From contig NZ_VUOK01000019.1 in assembly GCF_009806555.1 (NCBI RefSeq), forward strand, positions 62,001 to 126,000: a DNA stretch of 64,000 nt, written 5' to 3'. This document shows, piece by piece, positions 50,001-58,691 of the stretch. Below the pieces are notes generated by a model. It did not search any database and was not told the origin of the DNA. It saw only the letters and a list, made by a program, of their open reading frames with translations. The stretch is from Methylobacterium sp. 2A (GTDB taxonomy: Bacteria; Pseudomonadota; Alphaproteobacteria; Rhizobiales; Beijerinckiaceae). A program made the translations under genes and the position numbers. Each line of letters starts with the position of its first letter. The stretch's first letter is position 1.

Positions 50001-52887
50001 CACGAAGGGCGTCGTCGACGGCGCCATGGCGACCGGGTCCAGCGGGTTCGGCTTCCAGCAGATCTCGGCCGCCGCCCGGCGCGCCGGCCTCGACATGGCC
50101 GAGTTCCAGGGGGCGCTGACGAACGCGCACAAGGCGATGGCAAGCCTCGGGGACAACCCGACGCTGCTCGCGGCCCTGAACCGCTTCGGCATCGCGACGC
50201 GCGACATGAACGGCCGCCTCCGCGACACCGGCTCGGTCATCCAGGACCTCATGTCCCGGATCCAGGAGCTGTCCTACGCGGAGCAGGGCCAGATCCTGAC
50301 GGAGCTGTTCGGGTCCCCCGAGGACGCGGAGCGGATGCTGCCGCTCCTCGCCCAGATGGCGCGCGGCGCCGGAGCCCTGAACGCGGCCACCGAGCGGCAG
50401 CGCCAGCTCGGCTCCCTGATCGGGCCCGGCGACGTCGCCCAGATGCGCGCCTACCGGGCGGCCGTCTACGACCTGGAGGACGCCTGGAAGGGCTTGAAGC
50501 TCGCGGTCGCGCGCGCCGTCGGCCCGGACGTGATCAGCGGGTACTACCGCCTCTCGAACCTGATCGCCGCCTCCCGCGGCACGATCGCGGCGGCCGCCCG
50601 CTACGGCTTCATCCTGGCGCAGGCGCTGGCCGAGGTCGTGATCACCGGCAACCGCCTCAGCCAGTTCATTACCGCCGACACCAAGGCGGCGAGCGTCGCG
50701 CGCCTGGTGCTCGACGGGGCCTATTACGCCCGGCGCTTCGCCATCGAGATGGCGGGCCTGACGAGCGAGTTCGTCCGGACCGTCCAGGTCATCAACCAGC
50801 AGCAGAGCACCTCGGACCAGCTCTCGACGCAGGCCCGCGGCTGGGTCCGGGCGCTGGCGATCGGCGTCGTGGCGGTGAAGACCTACGCCGTCGAGACCGT
50901 CGCCGCGGTGAAGGGCATCCACCAGCAGATGCACTCGACCGCCCAGGTGATGATCCCGGCGAGGCAGTGGATCATCGACCTCGTGGCGGCCGGCTTCAAG
51001 GCGGCCCTGTTCTTCCGCGAGGTCTGGCGCACGATCCGGGGCGAGGACCAGGGCGTCGTCCGCTACCCCTGGCTCCTGACGATCCGGGCCGGCCTGGAGA
51101 CGCTCGGCCGCTTCGCCATGGAAGTGTGGGCCGCCGTCCGCGGCGACACCGCCAAGGTCCAGGAATTCCCGATCCTGCTGCGGATCCGCTCGGGCGTCCT
51201 GGCGACGTTCCAGTACGTGAAGGACTTCGCGAGCGAGGCCTGGCAGGCGGTCACCGGCAACGGCGTCATGCAGCAGAGCGCCCGGTTCCCGTGGCTGTTC
51301 TCGGCCGCGCAGGCGGTGCGCGACTTCGTCCGCGACGTCCGCGCCGGGGTGGCCGATCTGCAGGGCGTGTGGAGCGGGATGGATCCGACCACGGCGATCG
51401 GCGCCAAGTTCCAGAACCTCATCGCCACGGTCAACTACTACAAGAACGAGGCGAGCCTGCTCTGGCAGGACTTCACCAAGATCTTCGACGGCACGTCCAA
51501 CAAGGAGCAGGACTTCAACTTCGGCTGGATGAAGGATCTGGCCGTCTCGATCGAGGACATCTCCGCGAAGGCCAAGGAGGCGTGGGAGACGTTCAAGGGC
51601 TTCTACGGGTTCCTGGACCGCTCGATCCAGCGGCTGTCCTTCGGCAAGCTCGACCTCGCGACGGTCAGCCTGACGCTCGGATTCCTGACGCTGTTCGGGG
51701 TGACCCGCGTGGTCATCGGCGGCCTGAAGGCCATGATGCTGGCCGGGTCCCTGTCGGCCAAGTGGTTCGGCCGCATGTCCGGGATGGCCGGCAAGGCCGA
51801 GAAGTCGGTGCGCCTCGCCGGCACCGCGGCGACGGCGGCCGGCGGTGCCGCGGCCGCCTCGGCCGGCAAGTGGGCCGCCCTGTCGGGCAAGCTGAGCGGC
51901 GTCGCCAACCTCATCGGCCGCTCCCGCGCGCTCCAGGCCCTGCTCGGCCTCGGCGCCGGCGCGCTGATGATCGGCGGCGAGTGGCTCGGCGACAAGATCG
52001 CCTCGAACGCCGACCCCGAGAACGGGACCGGCCGCGGCTGGGCCATGGCCGGCGGCGCGATGCAGGGCGCCGCCACCGGCGCCATGATCGGATCCTTCAT
52101 CGGCCCGGAGGGGACCGCCGCAGGCGCCGTGATCGGCGGGATCTACGGCCTGTTCTCGGGCGGCGCCGACTACAACGCCAAGCGCCTGGAGGCCGTGAAG
52201 GAGCAGCTCCGCGCGCAGGGCCGCGGCGACCTGGCCGACCGGGTGTCCGCGGAAGGCATCACCTCGACCGGCGACGAGGCCACGGACCGCTCCGATCGTG
52301 AATCCTACTCGGCAGCCGACGGCGAGGTCGAGCGCGACATCGGCCAGCTCAAGGAGGTCCTCGGCCCGCTCGGCCAGGACCTCTCGGGTCTGCGCGAGTC
52401 GCTCGAAGCCCGCGGCACCCAGCTCCGCAACGAGGCCCAGGCCCCGGCCCCGGTCGCGCCCCAGGGCGACACGTACGTCCAGAGCCTCGGGGCGATGACG
52501 CCCGAGCAGCGGAAGCTCCTCGCCGAGAGGCAGCAGGACGCCAACACCCTCGCCTACTACCGGTCGACATACGACATGCGGCGGACCGATCCGCTGGCCA
52601 CCCCGGACAAGGACGGCAGCGTAGCCCGCTGGTACGAGCAGAAGATCATCGGGCTCCAGTCCAGGATCCTCGAACTGGACCGTCGCATCGCGGCCCCTGC
52701 CCCGGTCGCGGCCCCCGCGCCGGCGGCCGCCCCGGGCCGCCGGTCCGCCAACGACGAGCCCGATGCCGCCTTCATCATCAAGATGACCGACGGCCGCGAG
52801 CTCAAGGCCCGGGCCGGCCGGAGCGACGTCGCCTCCCTCAAGGACGCGCTCACGAGCAGCGTCGGCGCCCCCGCCTGGAGCGTGTGA
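47086..52887 (+). CDS. tail tape measure protein
   Basis: 1933 residues. Residues ~1-860 are almost continuous Ala/Lys/Glu-rich coiled coil. Hydrophobic stretches follow at ~860-960, a conserved TMP domain (RRAGLDMAEFQGALTNAHKA, about 1000-1040) and a glycine-zipper membrane-like region at ~1650-1690 (GWAMAGGAMQGAATGAMIGS). At about 0.15 nm per residue it predicts a tail of roughly 290 nm, so a siphovirus with a long flexible tail. Its last 38 residues are shared with the early gene 12375-12776. Start GTG 47086. Confidence 0.93.
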   Translation: MAMRREIADLRTTFSVAGVRDVVDGAKAAATGLDSVAAASARQAAAAAAAARDTATAQAAAARAAAASREQAVAMAQDAVRVARQRHDELVRLAEDELRVEADVAKRRETLRTQNGGDASKREADLARERERIDTRAEARRALLDRARQRAAELQARRDQNLAKESEAKQRLQATEAETPKDLEKRAYAQFEHAGEDAQEAEYQRLLRERMKRVADGRREVERLTKVNATPDPKLPAAQLRLSRAEAVDAGRTPRDEARKAQIDAEIQAVRAAEADKVTIVRKSRAEEIAAARQALEFAQDLLDKDTAAAEAAAAARTRAVQQAAAAEAKARREAASASAQADADAARERAKAEVAAQAATDRQGAGGDTAAAVRAAEERHERTKREAADRIRREQAQVDTQAADRRDAGVLKKASDEGVLRNARAKADALRKQLADWEKANKGRREGPEKEAERADLQEQLNGWVGTAASLKRNQFKGGVASKRAEEDAQRDAAERMRLFREVEEARVAASARALDEVRRILAQETIAAKEAAAQQAEAAKEAARARAKAAAEGAAAVARVAATAKAAADKAKGKRELDETIAAGMVDPDALRAKAKSSAEDHAAYAAKVADRLRISQAKVAGARGTDREAEVAEQEARSAKGIEAALMVKERAANRFAAALVEVERRLKAVQAEADRLAKAQQGEAERVAASIDKLGASARKVQGDLAGARRFERDVVLAKGNARQTEGLAKAWADSYERAVARVVKAAAEAKVAIAAAAGDPEELARVTAAESEKVQLAQRTADRIGGEARRMKALWAEVDRAQQRSASDAARAQEAAARRSARAWEDAMRRLSRVQSALPKFGDGAGRARRAGGVVSSAVGAVGSLAGTVLGGALGILRAVASGAAGAARAVLNVGVAAVTAAGRIVLWLGSTALSVLARLGQGAFDVAKKVASIGRTVIVRAVLIGGAGVAAGAAAARKAVADSAEATKGVVDGAMATGSSGFGFQQISAAARRAGLDMAEFQGALTNAHKAMASLGDNPTLLAALNRFGIATRDMNGRLRDTGSVIQDLMSRIQELSYAEQGQILTELFGSPEDAERMLPLLAQMARGAGALNAATERQRQLGSLIGPGDVAQMRAYRAAVYDLEDAWKGLKLAVARAVGPDVISGYYRLSNLIAASRGTIAAAARYGFILAQALAEVVITGNRLSQFITADTKAASVARLVLDGAYYARRFAIEMAGLTSEFVRTVQVINQQQSTSDQLSTQARGWVRALAIGVVAVKTYAVETVAAVKGIHQQMHSTAQVMIPARQWIIDLVAAGFKAALFFREVWRTIRGEDQGVVRYPWLLTIRAGLETLGRFAMEVWAAVRGDTAKVQEFPILLRIRSGVLATFQYVKDFASEAWQAVTGNGVMQQSARFPWLFSAAQAVRDFVRDVRAGVADLQGVWSGMDPTTAIGAKFQNLIATVNYYKNEASLLWQDFTKIFDGTSNKEQDFNFGWMKDLAVSIEDISAKAKEAWETFKGFYGFLDRSIQRLSFGKLDLATVSLTLGFLTLFGVTRVVIGGLKAMMLAGSLSAKWFGRMSGMAGKAEKSVRLAGTAATAAGGAAAASAGKWAALSGKLSGVANLIGRSRALQALLGLGAGALMIGGEWLGDKIASNADPENGTGRGWAMAGGAMQGAATGAMIGSFIGPEGTAAGAVIGGIYGLFSGGADYNAKRLEAVKEQLRAQGRGDLADRVSAEGITSTGDEATDRSDRESYSAADGEVERDIGQLKEVLGPLGQDLSGLRESLEARGTQLRNEAQAPAPVAPQGDTYVQSLGAMTPEQRKLLAERQQDANTLAYYRSTYDMRRTDPLATPDKDGSVARWYEQKIIGLQSRILELDRRIAAPAPVAAPAPAAAPGRRSANDEPDAAFIIKMTDGRELKARAGRSDVASLKDALTSSVGAPAWSV

Positions 52888-53513
52888 TGTACGTGCCCTT
52901 CTCCTGGCAGACCCGCCTCGCCACCCCCGGCGCCCCGTTCCTCCTGACGGTCGGATCCTCGATCGGCATCGAGGAGAGCCGCGAGTCGGACGAGACCAAG
53001 ACGCGGCGCACCGTGAACGGCACGGCCGTCCAGTTCCGCGGCCTGTTCGACACGTACTTCCGGATCTCGGTCTCGGCCTCGGGGCCCGCCGTGCGGTGGT
53101 CGCCGAACCTCCTGTCCCTGCCTCGGACCGGCGCCTTCGGGTGGTACTCGACGAAGCACATGTCCCAGGCGATCGCGCCGGGGCAGACCCAGGTCACCCT
53201 GCCGCGCGACGTCGTCCCCGGGTGCGTCCTCCGCCTGTTCCGGGCCGACGACCTCAACGAGGCGCCGGCCTCCGTGATCGCGACGCCGCCCGCCGGCGTC
53301 GCGCCGGTGTCGATCCCGACCACGCTCAACGGCCGCGTCCTAACGCTCGCCCAGGCCTGCCCCGACGCCCTGTCCGTGCAGTTCCTGCCTGCCTTCATGG
53401 TGGTGCTGAACCGCTTCCGCGAATCCGGCAAGGAGATCGAGGGGACGGCCGCATGGTCGATGGAGGTGGAGGAGTCGACCCCGGGCACCGCCATCGTCGG
53501 AGCGCAGAGCTGA
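52887..53513 (+). CDS. tail tip-associated protein
   Basis: 208 residues. Beta-rich (PFLLTVGSSIGIEESRESDETKTRRTVNGTAVQFRGLFDTYFRIS). Follows the tape measure with TGATG overlap, the position of lambda gpM/gpL-type distal tail proteins. Family not recognised. Confidence 0.65.
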   Translation: MYVPFSWQTRLATPGAPFLLTVGSSIGIEESRESDETKTRRTVNGTAVQFRGLFDTYFRISVSASGPAVRWSPNLLSLPRTGAFGWYSTKHMSQAIAPGQTQVTLPRDVVPGCVLRLFRADDLNEAPASVIATPPAGVAPVSIPTTLNGRVLTLAQACPDALSVQFLPAFMVVLNRFRESGKEIEGTAAWSMEVEESTPGTAIVGAQS

Positions 53514-56044
53514 TGCCCCTCTTCATCGTCCACCTCCCCGCCCTGCAGACGCCCCTGACGCAGGACATGCTCGTCGACGACGCGCTCGTCCTGGAAATGG
53601 TCCAGACGTTCAAGCGCGGCGCGCTAGGCGGCGGGGTCGTCCTCCTGGAGCTGGAGATCAAGAACCCCGGCCTCGTGCTGCTCGCGGGGACCGGCTACGT
53701 CGCGGTCGTCGACGCCCCCACCGGGCTGCTCGCGGACCCGGAGACGCTGATCCTCGCCCGGGCCCGGATCAAGCGGATGCCCGACGATTTCGGGGGCGAC
53801 ACGGTGCGCCTGCTCCTCGAATGCGCCCCCGCGTCGTGGAAGGACGCCCTGCGCCTCCAGGCGAACCAGATGGTCGCCGGCGCCGGCATCCAGAGCTACG
53901 TCGTGCCGACGATCCCGGACCCGGGCCAGGGCACGATCGCGCTGGCGTTCTCGACGGCCCCCTCGACGCAGTGGTCGGTGGTGGCCGCGTCCGCCATCCC
54001 CGTCATCACGTTCTTCCAGGACGACCTGAACCGCACGCCGTTCAGCTCCCTGATCAACTACGACGTCGTCAGCGTCCCCAACGCCCTGCTGCGGGCGACG
54101 GTCAAGGACACGCCGGCGATCCGGGCGGCCCTCTACAGCCAGCACTCGGTCCTCGTCGGCGTGTCCGGGGACAAGGACCCGACGCACGCGGTACCGGTCG
54201 CGGCCGGCGCGCTCCAGGGCGGGATCCCCGGCCCCGAGGGCAACATCGACCTGATCATCAACCTCGCAGGGTCGAATCTCGTCACCGCCGGCATCGCGCC
54301 GGCGACGTCGGGCGACACGACCCAGGGCGGCCTGCCGTACTATGATCCCCTGATCCCGGGCCCCCAGAGCGACCTCTCGATCTCGGTCCTCGATGGCCGG
54401 AGCGCGACTTGGTACATCGATCCGGTGACCCATGTCGCCGTGGTCGACGACTTCGTCACCGGCCGGCGGGTCGTCGACCTGGCGCCGAACAACCAGGACC
54501 TCGGGGACGGGGACAGCGAGCAGAAGACGGCGGTCGAGGAGGTCGTCCAGCACGTCAAGGCGAAGCTCGTCGTGGACTTCACGCAGTCGGCCGTGGGCAC
54601 CACCGACATCGCGAACGTCGTGAGCCTGGCCGGGGACGCGGGCGGCAAGTTCTCGTCGCTCTCGTCGTTCTACGGCGGCATCCCCGCGTCCCAGACCGGC
54701 GGCGACCTCAGCATGGGCTGGACGGTGTCGTCCCCCAAGGTCCTGGTCACCACGGCGCCCTCGCCCCGGCTGTGGACCGGGCGTATCTTCAGGCTGACGT
54801 ACCGCCTCGACACGCTGCACTACCTGATCACCCCGCGGCCGTCCGGCGTGATCGGGGAGCCGCCGACGCTCGGAAACTATCAGTCTCAGTGGGCTCAGGG
54901 CGCGCCGTATACGAAGGACGTCTACGAATACGGCCACTGCATCGTCAATTACCATCAATACTATAGCTGGCTCGTCTCGTACAATTGGAGCCAGTCGCGC
55001 CGCGAGACCTGCGACCTCGTCCTCGACCTCGACACGCAGCAGTTCGCGCTCAACGCGCAGACGCTCGACCTCGGCCCGATCCAGATCTCCGACCCGAACC
55101 AGCTCTCCGGGATCCCGCCCTACCAGGATGGCATCGCCTACAACATGGGCGATCGGGTGCTCGTGCGCGGGGAGGTCTGGGAGTGCATCGCGAACAACGT
55201 GATCGAGCTCTACCATCCGACCACGGTCGTCCGTAACGGAGTACCCAAGACGACCTTCGCGCCCAAGTATTGGATCAACCTGGGCGTGTCGACGCCGATG
55301 GGGGACCCGCGCCGGCCGTCCTATTTCGACAGCCCACGCGGCAAGGGGACGATCGAGGCCGTCCTGATGCGGATGCGGGCCGCCGCCCTCAAGCGCATGG
55401 CCGGCCTGCGGTACCGCAAGTCCTTCCCCTGGGACGTGGCGCGCGGCATCACCCTGCAGGATTCGGTGCGCATGCTGGTGCGCGACGGCCAGCGCCTGAT
55501 CCCGGTCGTAGGGAAGGTCGAGGAGCTGCGCCGGTTCGTCAGCGGCGACAGCGGCGCGCAGGTCGACGTGACGATCTCGGTCTGCGTCGGGACCGGGCGC
55601 CACGACGTCCTCCAGGAGAAGCCCGAGACCTACGTCCAGGGCGGCTACGTCGACGAGTCGTACACGCCCCAGAACGCCCCCTCGTACGTCGCCGGCGTGC
55701 TCCCCGGCTACAGCTACACCGGGACGCTCAACGGCGACATCGAGTATGTCCTGTCCGCCTCGAACGCGGCCGACCCGATCGATGCCTTCCGGCTCTCGGA
55801 CCCGAACTACATCGTCCTGAGCGTCACGAGGCACAACTCGGCGTCCGACCAGCTTGCGCAGGTCTCTCGGCTGATCGCGAACAACCAGAACCCCCAGCAG
55901 GTCGCGAACGCCTACCCGACGACCCTCGACGCGCCCCTGCGGCCGCTGCGCTCCCAGGGCGTGCTGCAGCGTCAATACACGCTCCACGCGCAGCTGACGT
56001 GGAGCCCACGCGGCATCGATCTCGTCAACGGAGGTGAACCATGA
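53513..56044 (+). CDS. tail tip/hub protein with carbohydrate-binding-like module
   Basis: 843 residues. Residues ~537-590 (YQDGIAYNMGDRVLVRGEVW...PTTVVRNGVPKTTFAPKYW) are a module of the carbohydrate-binding 5/12 type also found in the membrane protein 20157-20792. The N-terminal and central parts are beta-rich, consistent with a tail hub or fibre base. Function inferred by position after the tape measure. Confidence 0.75.
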   Translation: MPLFIVHLPALQTPLTQDMLVDDALVLEMVQTFKRGALGGGVVLLELEIKNPGLVLLAGTGYVAVVDAPTGLLADPETLILARARIKRMPDDFGGDTVRLLLECAPASWKDALRLQANQMVAGAGIQSYVVPTIPDPGQGTIALAFSTAPSTQWSVVAASAIPVITFFQDDLNRTPFSSLINYDVVSVPNALLRATVKDTPAIRAALYSQHSVLVGVSGDKDPTHAVPVAAGALQGGIPGPEGNIDLIINLAGSNLVTAGIAPATSGDTTQGGLPYYDPLIPGPQSDLSISVLDGRSATWYIDPVTHVAVVDDFVTGRRVVDLAPNNQDLGDGDSEQKTAVEEVVQHVKAKLVVDFTQSAVGTTDIANVVSLAGDAGGKFSSLSSFYGGIPASQTGGDLSMGWTVSSPKVLVTTAPSPRLWTGRIFRLTYRLDTLHYLITPRPSGVIGEPPTLGNYQSQWAQGAPYTKDVYEYGHCIVNYHQYYSWLVSYNWSQSRRETCDLVLDLDTQQFALNAQTLDLGPIQISDPNQLSGIPPYQDGIAYNMGDRVLVRGEVWECIANNVIELYHPTTVVRNGVPKTTFAPKYWINLGVSTPMGDPRRPSYFDSPRGKGTIEAVLMRMRAAALKRMAGLRYRKSFPWDVARGITLQDSVRMLVRDGQRLIPVVGKVEELRRFVSGDSGAQVDVTISVCVGTGRHDVLQEKPETYVQGGYVDESYTPQNAPSYVAGVLPGYSYTGTLNGDIEYVLSASNAADPIDAFRLSDPNYIVLSVTRHNSASDQLAQVSRLIANNQNPQQVANAYPTTLDAPLRPLRSQGVLQRQYTLHAQLTWSPRGIDLVNGGEP

Positions 56045-56511
56045 GCAGCCAGGACTCCCCCTTGGGCGGGGGGCCGATGGAGCTGGCTGCTGCGATCCAG
56101 CAGGCCGGGCGGGCCAAGCCCCAGTTCGAATCCCGGCCCGGCGCAGGCCTCAACCGCGACGGCCCGGCCTCGTCGATCAGCCAGTTCGACGGGAACAACG
56201 CCCCGAGCGGCCAGCTCGTCAACTACGACTACAGCCCCTCCATCGATCAGCCTGGGGTCCAGAACCCGGACAACTCCCCCGGGAATCCGGCCCCGCCGTA
56301 CCACGAGGGGGCGCAGCTCCTCGTGTTGGTCTCCCAGGAGCAGATCGGCTGGAAGTGGTTCGCCACGGCCACGAACCCTGACGGTCAGCCCCAATACAAC
56401 TCGACCCCGGTCGATTCCCGCACCGGCAAGCTGCTCATCCCGACCGCCGGCGCGAACGCGGATCCCAACATCCAGTTCGTCGCCGACCTCCCCCCCGGAT
56501 ATTCAGGATAA
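56041..56511 (+). CDS. small tail protein of unknown function
   Basis: 156 residues, rich in Pro/Gly/Asn (DGNNAPSGQLVNYDYSPSIDQPG) with a short beta C-terminus. Overlaps the hub stop by four bases and precedes the fibre gene. Probably a virion connector. Confidence 0.6.
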   Translation: MSSQDSPLGGGPMELAAAIQQAGRAKPQFESRPGAGLNRDGPASSISQFDGNNAPSGQLVNYDYSPSIDQPGVQNPDNSPGNPAPPYHEGAQLLVLVSQEQIGWKWFATATNPDGQPQYNSTPVDSRTGKLLIPTAGANADPNIQFVADLPPGYSG

Positions 56512-56517
56512 CCCGCC

Positions 56518-57501
56518 GTGCTGCCTCCCATCACGCTCCTCGCCAACAAGGGCGCCCCGCTGACGGCTCCGGAGGCCGACGGCAACATCCAGAACCTGGA
56601 CTCGCGCGTCACGACGATCGAGCAGCAGGGCCTCACCGCCACCGGCATCGCGCAGGTCACGTTCGACCCGGTCGAGAACACCTTGCTGGTGACGCTGACG
56701 GACGGGACGACGTACGGCCCATACGCGCTGCCGTCGGCGCCTTTCACGCCGCGCGGGGCGTGGGTGGCAGGCACCGCCTACCGGGCCAACGACCTCGTCT
56801 CCTACAACGGTGGTTCGTACCTGGCGATGATCGCCCATGTCGCCGGGGCCGACTTCCCGACGGACCAGACCGCCGGCAAGTGGCTCACGATCGCCCTCCA
56901 GGGACAGGCGGGGAAGGACTTCTATACGTACCAGGGGGCCTACGACGACACGGTCCAGTACAACGTCGGCGACGGCGTGCTGTGGACCGACCCCGCCTAC
57001 ACGTACGCCGGGCCGCAGCTCTACCGGCTGAACGTCGCGATGCCTGCCGGCACGAAGCCGAACGCAACGGGGCCCAGCTCTGTCCCCGGTTATGCGGGCA
57101 CGCCGTATTGGTTCATGGTCAGCGTGCCGCCCCAGACCGTCGAGGTGAATTTCTACTCGGGGATCGTCCTCGCCAACGTCCCGCCCGGCGCGATACTGTT
57201 CCGGCGGCGGTTCGCCAGGGCCACGCGGTTCCTGCAGAGCTTCAGTGGCTACGCCAACCTCGACATCGCGCCCAAGAACGACACGACCTTGCAGGTCTTC
57301 CAGAACTCGACCCAGATCGGGATCGCCTTCTGGGCGGCCGGGTCGAAGCTGGGGTCGATCGGGCTGTTCAACGCGACGCCGGTGATCTTCGCGAAGGGGG
57401 ACTTGCTCTCGATCGCCACGCCGCCCTCCGGGAGTTCCGGGACGGCCGCGGATCCCAACGCGGCGGGGCCCGACATCGGCATCGTCGGCTCCCTTGCGTA
57501 G
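56518..57501 (+). CDS. distal tail fibre with carbohydrate-binding-like modules
   Basis: 327 residues from GTG 56518. Contains GAWVAGTAYRANDLVSYNGGSYLAM and GAYDDTVQYNVGDGVLW, two motifs of the chitin-binding type (GxxY...GD/ND.V.Y.G..Y), followed by a C-terminal beta domain (residues ~180-327). Last gene of the virion block; likely the host-binding tip. Confidence 0.75.
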   Translation: MLPPITLLANKGAPLTAPEADGNIQNLDSRVTTIEQQGLTATGIAQVTFDPVENTLLVTLTDGTTYGPYALPSAPFTPRGAWVAGTAYRANDLVSYNGGSYLAMIAHVAGADFPTDQTAGKWLTIALQGQAGKDFYTYQGAYDDTVQYNVGDGVLWTDPAYTYAGPQLYRLNVAMPAGTKPNATGPSSVPGYAGTPYWFMVSVPPQTVEVNFYSGIVLANVPPGAILFRRRFARATRFLQSFSGYANLDIAPKNDTTLQVFQNSTQIGIAFWAAGSKLGSIGLFNATPVIFAKGDLLSIATPPSGSSGTAADPNAAGPDIGIVGSLA

Positions 57502-57534
57502 CGCGTGCCGCCGTACGCACCTCGCGTGCGCACG

Positions 57535-57627
57535 TGCGCACCTCTGCGCACACGTTTTCAAAATGGATTTGAGACGCCGGACGACGGTCGATAGATTTTC
57601 TTGAAAACGTGTGCGCAGAGGTGCGCA
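57535..57627. repeat. perfect 27-bp inverted repeat at the end of the virion block
   Basis: 57535-57561 (TGCGCACCTCTGCGCACACG...) is the exact reverse complement of 57601-57627, with a 39-base loop. The second arm is followed by a second copy of GCAGAGGTGCGC. The left arm with flank (57532-57554) also occurs at 31831-31853. It could fold as a long hairpin transcript end or serve as a protein site. Confidence 0.75.
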
Positions 57628-57653
57628 GAGGTGCGCACGTCGTGCCGACGTCG

Positions 57654-57726
57654 GCTGACGCGTCAGCATTTCCGCTGACGCGTCAGCCTGGTGGCTTGCT
57701 TGGGGCGGTGAGAGAATGACGCGTCA
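57654..57726. promoter_or_regulatory. three TGACGCGTCA palindromes upstream of gene 57742
   Basis: GCTGACGCGTCAGC at 57654-57667 and 57674-57687 (centres 20 bases apart) and TGACGCGTCA at 57717-57726 (centre 41 bases further). All on one helical face, ending 15 bases before the next ATG. Candidate operator array controlling the early-type genes that follow. Confidence 0.55.
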
Positions 57727-57741
57727 CCCGAGGAGACCGCC

Positions 57742-58119
57742 ATGCGCCTGTCCGCCGACGAGCCCTATCCCCGCAGCCCCGGCATGACGGGGGCCGCCCG
57801 CGCCGCAAGGAGGCTGGAGACGAACCGGAACGCCAAGGCCGCGCAGCGCGGTAGGGAACGGGCGGCCGGTACGGTCGATCGCGAGACCCTGGACCGGGCG
57901 CTCGTGGGCGCGCTGGCCGAGCTGCTCTCCGTCGGGGAGCGCTCCCTCACGACCGCCCTCCTACCGGCGGCGATCGTGAAAGTCGCGCACGTCCGGATCC
58001 TGGAGCGCGGCGAGCGACAGGGCGCGCGCTTGAACAGGGACGCCCTCATGGAAGCCCTCGGCGATCGGCTCCTCCGCCCGCGAGGGGCCGGGCGCCCCGG
58101 AAAATCCCGGGGAATTTAG
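57742..58119 (+). CDS. basic helical protein of unknown function
   Basis: 125 residues, strongly basic (RAARRLETNRNAKAAQRGRERAAG) with two helices (ETLDRALVGALAELLSVGERSLTTALL). Directly under three operator-like boxes, so possibly a regulator or small DNA-binding protein. No known family. Confidence 0.65.
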   Translation: MRLSADEPYPRSPGMTGAARAARRLETNRNAKAAQRGRERAAGTVDRETLDRALVGALAELLSVGERSLTTALLPAAIVKVAHVRILERGERQGARLNRDALMEALGDRLLRPRGAGRPGKSRGI

Positions 58120-58279
58120 AGGCGCGTTACCGGCACTAGGAGTAACGGGGGGAGCGGTCGGGGATGGCCATCCGAACAGGGGTGGCGGCCAGGGGTCTGT
58201 TAACGGCGTCCACAGGGATCGCTTGACGGGATTCCGGCGCTCCGAATCAATGGGGGTAACGCCTTCTCGGGGATCCCCC

Positions 58280-58633
58280 ATGTCCGTAACGACCGACCTC
58301 GGCCTCCACGCAGGCCTCAACGCCAGCCGCGGCCTCTCGATGCTCATGGCCCTCAAGGCCGGCATGGACGCCGCCGCCGACCGCCGCGAGGACCGTCGCC
58401 GCGCCGGCGTCGAGTCCGTCCGCGAGCTCGCCGTGCGTCTCCAGGACGCCCGCCGCACCGAGGGCCAGGCGATCAGCGTCGCCGAGCAGCTTGCCGCCGA
58501 GAACGTGGCGCTCCAGGCCGAGCGCAACGATCTCTGGGAGGCCCTGCGCGCCACCGCCGACCGGGCCGCCCGGGCCGAGGCCGCGGTCCTCGAAGCCGCG
58601 GCGATCGCGCGGGCCCGCCGCCTCCAGGCATGA
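58280..58633 (+). CDS. coiled-coil protein of unknown function
   Basis: 117 residues. Start ATG 58280 chosen over 58223. The C-terminal ~70 residues form an almost uninterrupted coiled coil (ESVRELAVRLQDARRTEGQAISVAEQLAAENVALQAERNDLWEAL). Unassigned. Confidence 0.65.
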   Translation: MSVTTDLGLHAGLNASRGLSMLMALKAGMDAAADRREDRRRAGVESVRELAVRLQDARRTEGQAISVAEQLAAENVALQAERNDLWEALRATADRAARAEAAVLEAAAIARARRLQA

Positions 58634-58662
58634 AAAAAGCCCCGGGGGATTGCCCCCGGGGC
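58633..58662 (-). terminator. terminator for the gene 58692-59444
   Basis: GCCCCGGGGG (58639-58648) pairs with CCCCCGGGGC (58653-58662). The A run at 58633-58638 is a U run in the minus-strand transcript. Read on the plus strand the hairpin lacks a T run but may slow both. Confidence 0.75.
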
Positions 58663-58691
58663 CTGCCGGATTCCTGAGCCTCGCGCGACGG

